NCBI GenBank assembly: GCA_027062035.1
Contig: JAMOUL010000145.1
Span: 1 to 10,175 of the forward strand
Origin: Candidatus Aminicenantota bacterium
GTDB lineage: Bacteria; Acidobacteriota; Aminicenantia; S016-38
Reading direction: 5' to 3'
DNA: 10,175 nt
Position 1 is the stretch's first letter. Each line of letters begins with the position of its first letter. The position numbers and the translations under genes are program-made. The notes beneath the pieces were generated by a model. The model did not search any database. It was not told where the DNA came from and worked only from the letters and a program-made list of their open reading frames with translations. Positions 7,582 through 10,175 of this stretch are shown here, piece by piece.

Positions 7582-7743
7582 ATGCAGAAATTAGTACAAA
7601 GATATTATTTTTTCAACTAATTTATTTAATAAAGAAACCAAGGAAAGAATCGTTTATCTGTCCGATTAACTTTTTTAAGAGAAGGCGGTTGACCTCAATT
7701 TTTTCTATTACCACCTTTAAAATCCTGGTGATAAAATTCCGTT
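7582..7743. other. Divergent AT-rich intergenic region
   Basis: This 162-bp gap separates the starts of the SGNH hydrolase and Memo genes and must hold both promoters. TTGACC at 7689-7694 has no -10 at a normal distance. No convincing -35/-10 pair was found for either gene. An imperfect inverted repeat lies at 7708-7734. Confidence 0.6.
7708..7734. repeat. Imperfect inverted repeat upstream of the Memo gene
   Basis: TTACCACC (7708-7715) and GGTGATAA (7727-7734) pair with one C-A mismatch around an 11-base AT-rich loop. It ends 9 bases before the Memo start and includes the only GGTG that could serve as a weak ribosome site. It could be an operator, a weak RNA hairpin or chance. Confidence 0.3.
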
Positions 7744-8781
7744 ATGAGAAAGCTGGTATTTTTTGCACTCTTTTTATCACTGGCGTTCGGTGGAAGCATA
7801 AGGCATTTCTATGACAACGTGGGGTTCTGCACAAGGGCACCTCAGATTGAAGCTATTGTAAAGGTTGCCACCTCCCTGGAGAAAAAAAGCCTGGCCAAGG
7901 AATCGGGGACCGGGTACATAGCTGTAATTTCTCCCCACGACGATCACATATTAGCGGGAAGGGTATATGTCCATGCCATCCCTAAAATTGCAGGCGCAAA
8001 AACAATAGTGATATTTGCAGTGACACACCATAAAGCCCGTGTTGCCCTGAAGGATCCCAAAAACGTTCTAATATTTGATGACTACGACGCATGGGAAGCC
8101 CCCTACTCTCCGATTAAGGTGGATACTGGATTAAGAACTTTCCTGGAAAACTCTCTTGGAAAAGGCGATTTTATAGTTTCCAGAAAAGCGCAGGCCATTG
8201 AACACTCTGCGGAAGCCATGATTCCCTTCATTCAGCATTACAATCGCAATGCAAAGATCCTTGCCATAATGGTCACGGAAATGAACTTCTGGAGGATGAA
8301 GGAGCTATCTCAAAAACTGGCAAAGGCATTTATCTCTTACATGAAGGAAAAACACCTGACTCCTGGAAAGGACATTGCCTTTATTATCTCCACGGACACC
8401 ACCCACTATGGTCCGGATTTTAACTATTCTCCCTTTGGACTTGATGAAATAGCTCACAAGAAAGCCACGGCTCAGGACAGGGAACTTGGAAGAAATTTTC
8501 TTTCCGGACAAATAACAGAGGAAAAAATTCGCCTTTTCGCAGATAGGGTATGGGGAGAAAAAATAACATGGTGCGGCAGGTTCTCTGTTCCCTTCGGAAT
8601 TCTCACAGTTCATAATCTTGCCCGTCTGAACGGGAAGAAACTGATAGGTACACCGCTACGTTACGGGGACAGTTATTCTCTTGGTGTGCTTCCTGTTTTC
8701 AGAATGGGAATAGGTTTGACTGCACCTTTTTCGCTAAAACACTGGGTTGGATACTGGGCAATAGGTTACAGAATGAAGTAA
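7744..8781 (+). CDS. amrB: Memo family protein (AmmeMemoRadiSam system protein B) with signal peptide
   Basis: This 345-residue protein matches the Memo family throughout. ISPHDDHILAGR (62-73) aligns with the family's PHAGY region, where human MEMO1 has metal ligand H49. VTHH (93-96) aligns with the H81 region, and EHSAEAMIPF (153-162) and STDTTHYG (216-223) are family motifs. WCGR with C277 matches the C244 ligand region. All expected metal residues are therefore present. Unusually, residues 1-17 form a short signal peptide (KLVFFALFLSLAFG core), so the protein is probably exported, whereas typical Memo proteins are cytoplasmic. The ATG is the first possible start after an in-frame TAA at 7732, so the hydrophobic leader is genuine. 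Protein A (AMMECR1) and the radical SAM partner are absent from the window. The symbol reflects family membership only, and the biochemical role of family B is unsettled. Confidence 0.9.
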   Translation: MRKLVFFALFLSLAFGGSIRHFYDNVGFCTRAPQIEAIVKVATSLEKKSLAKESGTGYIAVISPHDDHILAGRVYVHAIPKIAGAKTIVIFAVTHHKARVALKDPKNVLIFDDYDAWEAPYSPIKVDTGLRTFLENSLGKGDFIVSRKAQAIEHSAEAMIPFIQHYNRNAKILAIMVTEMNFWRMKELSQKLAKAFISYMKEKHLTPGKDIAFIISTDTTHYGPDFNYSPFGLDEIAHKKATAQDRELGRNFLSGQITEEKIRLFADRVWGEKITWCGRFSVPFGILTVHNLARLNGKKLIGTPLRYGDSYSLGVLPVFRMGIGLTAPFSLKHWVGYWAIGYRMK

Positions 8782-8787
8782 CCCGGG

Positions 8788-9561
8788 CTAAATCAGTGAG
8801 ACAATTGTTTTTCTATCCAGAAGAAAAAGTTCTTCTGGCTGTTCGACAAAGGGGAGGAGTTCCTTTAACAGCTTATCCTGGGAAATCTTCTCCACCCGTT
8901 CGGTTAATACTGCTTTCCAGCCTTTTTTAACTATGGATTCTGCCAGCTGAGAGCTCTCCTTCTCAGCAATGTTCAGAATTATTTCCATCTGGGGCTCCAC
9001 CTTCCTTTTCCTTTTCAAAAGCCAGAAGAGATCGTAATAGTCTTTATACCTGGCTTTTTTAACGATTATGGCAGCCACCTTCCGTGCCAGGATATAGGAA
9101 AGGTCATGGTAAAAATACCTCACAGGAAACTCTCCACTTTTTAGCCCGCTGTGTACTGAACGGTATTTTTTCGCCCTCTCTATTTCAAGGGGGATGTTAA
9201 GCAGCCCCTTGCCTGCAACTCCCTCCAGATTGTAAAACCTCAAAATCAGGTTAACGCCTACATTTTTGTCCTCTACTATGGATCTTGTTTTATATCCCAC
9301 TATCTCAAGTTCCTTCCCAAGCATAAGGGCAAGTTCCTTTCCATCAATTGGTGTATTGGAGGAGAAGTGTATCCCCTCTGTAAATCTGGACAGTCCATAA
9401 GCGAACCTTAAACAGGAGCTATCGTTCAGGATAAGTTTTCCCATCCAGCGATTGTAAAAAAGAATATAGATTATAAGTTCCTGAAGGTATTCCCTGGCAA
9501 GATTAATTCTCCTGAGAGGGTCTTTCTCATTTAAAACCCTTTCCTGCAATCTATCTCTCAA
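8788..9561 (-). CDS. AbiEii-family nucleotidyltransferase homologue with degenerate active site
   Basis: This 257-residue protein follows an AbiEi-like antitoxin and has the AbiEii (DUF1814) layout. AbiEii toxins of type IV toxin-antitoxin systems are DNA-polymerase-beta-fold nucleotidyltransferases. Family members show a core like LKGGTALRLAYG...RFSEDLDF. Here it reads LNDSSCLRFAYG (45-56) and RFTEGIHF (59-66): GGT becomes D47-S48-S49, and the two metal Asp positions become G63 and H65. Downstream features are kept, namely PLEIER (124-129), LARKVAAI with K161, and YKDYYDLFWLL (172-182). The reading frame is undamaged. TTG is chosen as start at 9561 because GGAGG lies 6 bases upstream. The gene overlaps the antitoxin by 11 bp, as in operonic AbiE pairs. 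The protein is probably inactive as a nucleotidyltransferase, or has been repurposed. Its 3' end is 6 bp from the convergent Memo gene. Confidence 0.82.
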   Translation of the reverse strand: MRDRLQERVLNEKDPLRRINLAREYLQELIIYILFYNRWMGKLILNDSSCLRFAYGLSRFTEGIHFSSNTPIDGKELALMLGKELEIVGYKTRSIVEDKNVGVNLILRFYNLEGVAGKGLLNIPLEIERAKKYRSVHSGLKSGEFPVRYFYHDLSYILARKVAAIIVKKARYKDYYDLFWLLKRKRKVEPQMEIILNIAEKESSQLAESIVKKGWKAVLTERVEKISQDKLLKELLPFVEQPEELFLLDRKTIVSLI

Positions 9562-10132
9562 GGATTTCCTCCACCTTTTTTCTTACCCATCCGGGAAATC
9601 TTCGGGCAATTTCTAAAAGACGACTTCTATCAACAACCGCCTTTGCCTTTCTGACTTCCGGCTCAACACTTTCTCCTCCAAGATATATCAAATCCAGTAA
9701 TGCCTTTTCTGGAGTTGCTATAAAAAAACCCATTCCTCGATTTTCCTTCCATCCTATGTCGAAAAATAAATCCCTCTTTATCTTCTGATAAACAAACTCT
9801 CCAAGAGGGGTCTTATATGTCCTTGTTTTTCGCGTGGTTACAGCTGTTGTCCTCTTTCTCGGGATGAGGGGAACGCCGTAAAATAAAAGGGCTGATTCCA
9901 GGCTTATATAAGAGGGAAACAACATCTGAGCCGACAGGAAAAGAAGGTCCGGTGGTTCTGCAATTTCAACAGGAAGAACAAAATACCCCTTTTTAAGCTC
10001 CAGTAGCTTTCCCTGCTTTCGCCACCTGCTAATCTGTGCCCTCAATACTTCCGGCTTTCCAAAAAAGGGCAGGTCCTGAGGACGCAAAACAGGAAATTCA
10101 CGGAGAATCTTCATTAAATCAAAATATTTCAT
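9551..10132 (-). CDS. AbiEi-like antitoxin of a type IV toxin-antitoxin system
   Basis: This 193-residue protein has the AbiEi pattern. An N-terminal winged helix-turn-helix (about 5-50) includes RAQISRWRKQGKLLELKKGYF. The conserved YISLESALLFYGVP follows at about 75-88, and ATPEKALLDLIYL lies near residues 139-151. In known AbiE systems the N-terminal domain represses the operon and the C-terminal domain counters the toxin. The ATG at 10132 follows a TATAAT box (10153-10148) and lacks a strong Shine-Dalgarno sequence (only GAGACGAG). The TAG stop at 9551-9553 lies inside the next gene, giving an 11-bp overlap. All family landmarks are intact, whereas the partner's catalytic motifs are not. 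The protein may therefore be acting mainly as a regulator. Confidence 0.85.
   Translation of the reverse strand: MKYFDLMKILREFPVLRPQDLPFFGKPEVLRAQISRWRKQGKLLELKKGYFVLPVEIAEPPDLLFLSAQMLFPSYISLESALLFYGVPLIPRKRTTAVTTRKTRTYKTPLGEFVYQKIKRDLFFDIGWKENRGMGFFIATPEKALLDLIYLGGESVEPEVRKAKAVVDRSRLLEIARRFPGWVRKKVEEILER
9568..9572 (-). promoter_or_regulatory. Ribosome binding site supporting a TTG start
   Basis: On the minus strand GGAGG lies within the last codons of the AbiEi gene, 6 bases before TTG at 9561. No ATG is suitably placed, so this site decides the start and shows that the degenerate AbiEii gene is still set up for translation. Confidence 0.7.
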
Positions 10133-10147
10133 CTCGTCTCGTTAACA

Positions 10148-10175
10148 ATTATATTCAGTTTTCAGGGAGTTTTCA
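10148..10175 (-). promoter_or_regulatory. Promoter and possible operator of the AbiE-like pair (cut by window edge)
   Basis: On the minus strand a perfect -10 TATAAT lies at 10153-10148, with start expected near 10141. With a 17-bp spacer the -35 would cover 10171-10176, reading nTGAAA, and its first base is outside the window. The spacer and -35 hold an 8-bp direct repeat (plus strand AGTTTTCA at 10157-10164 and 10168-10175, 11-bp period). This is a candidate AbiEi binding site, although known AbiEi operators are inverted repeats. Confidence 0.55.

Noticed and set aside
7689..7694. TTGACC as a second TetR site or -35 box
   Set aside because: No matching inverted arm follows, and no -10-like hexamer lies 16-18 bp downstream.
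7566..7814. 82-codon plus-strand open frame spanning the SGNH-Memo gap
   Set aside because: It overlaps the starts of both recognised genes in a different frame and has no family features.
8305..8613. 102-codon minus-strand open frame
   Set aside because: It is antisense to the Memo gene across its conserved motifs; composition looks like a shadow frame.
8781..8790. CCCGGG palindrome between Memo and the AbiEii homologue as a terminator
   Set aside because: It is only 6 bp with no loop and no T run on either strand.
8788..9561. Frameshift or sequencing error explaining the odd AbiEii motif
   Set aside because: The frame is continuous and conserved residues flank the changed ones on both sides (LRFAYG, RFTE). 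The changes are therefore codon substitutions, not a local shift.

Overview
The window looks like chromosomal DNA from a diderm (outer-membrane) bacterium. It carries an LPS-assembly protein LptD, a LolA-like periplasmic protein with a LolC/E-type ABC permease, and a nucleotide-sugar enzyme. Base composition is moderately AT-rich. Arginine is mostly AGG/AGA, isoleucine is often ATA, and lysine and glutamate are abundant. Together with very tight gene packing and many ATGA overlaps, this suggests a thermophilic lineage, possibly an uncultured candidate phylum; the taxonomy is inference only. No tRNA, rRNA, CRISPR array, insertion sequence or clear rho-independent terminator was seen. No gene-free stretch exceeds 300 bases; the longest are the 162-bp and 95-bp divergent intergenic regions.

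Left part (1-2215): a leftward operon of a TetR-family repressor, a LolA-like outer-membrane lipoprotein-sorting protein and an FtsX/LolC-type ABC permease cut by the window edge, each joined by a 4-bp ATGA overlap. The TetR gene has a good sigma-70 promoter and a palindromic operator directly upstream.

Middle part (2289-6650): a rightward operon of a DUF1015 protein, LptD and a long-type glucose-1-phosphate thymidylyltransferase. It starts 95 bp from the TetR gene. The palindrome also lies in the -35/spacer region of a candidate rightward promoter, so the regulator may control both arms: lipoprotein or lipid export on one side, LPS assembly and sugar activation on the other.

Right part (6640-10175): a membrane-anchored SGNH hydrolase (leftward, converging on rmlA with an 11-bp overlap) diverges from a Memo-family protein (AmmeMemoRadiSam protein B) that carries a signal peptide. 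The window ends with a leftward AbiE-type pair, an AbiEi-like antitoxin followed by an AbiEii-family nucleotidyltransferase homologue. In the latter the GGT motif and both aspartates of the DxD motif are replaced, although the frame is intact and it retains a strong ribosome binding site.

Most notable are the catalytically degenerate but intact AbiEii homologue, the TetR-operator divergon linking two envelope operons, and the exported Memo protein with an unusual HDDH motif and no system partners nearby.
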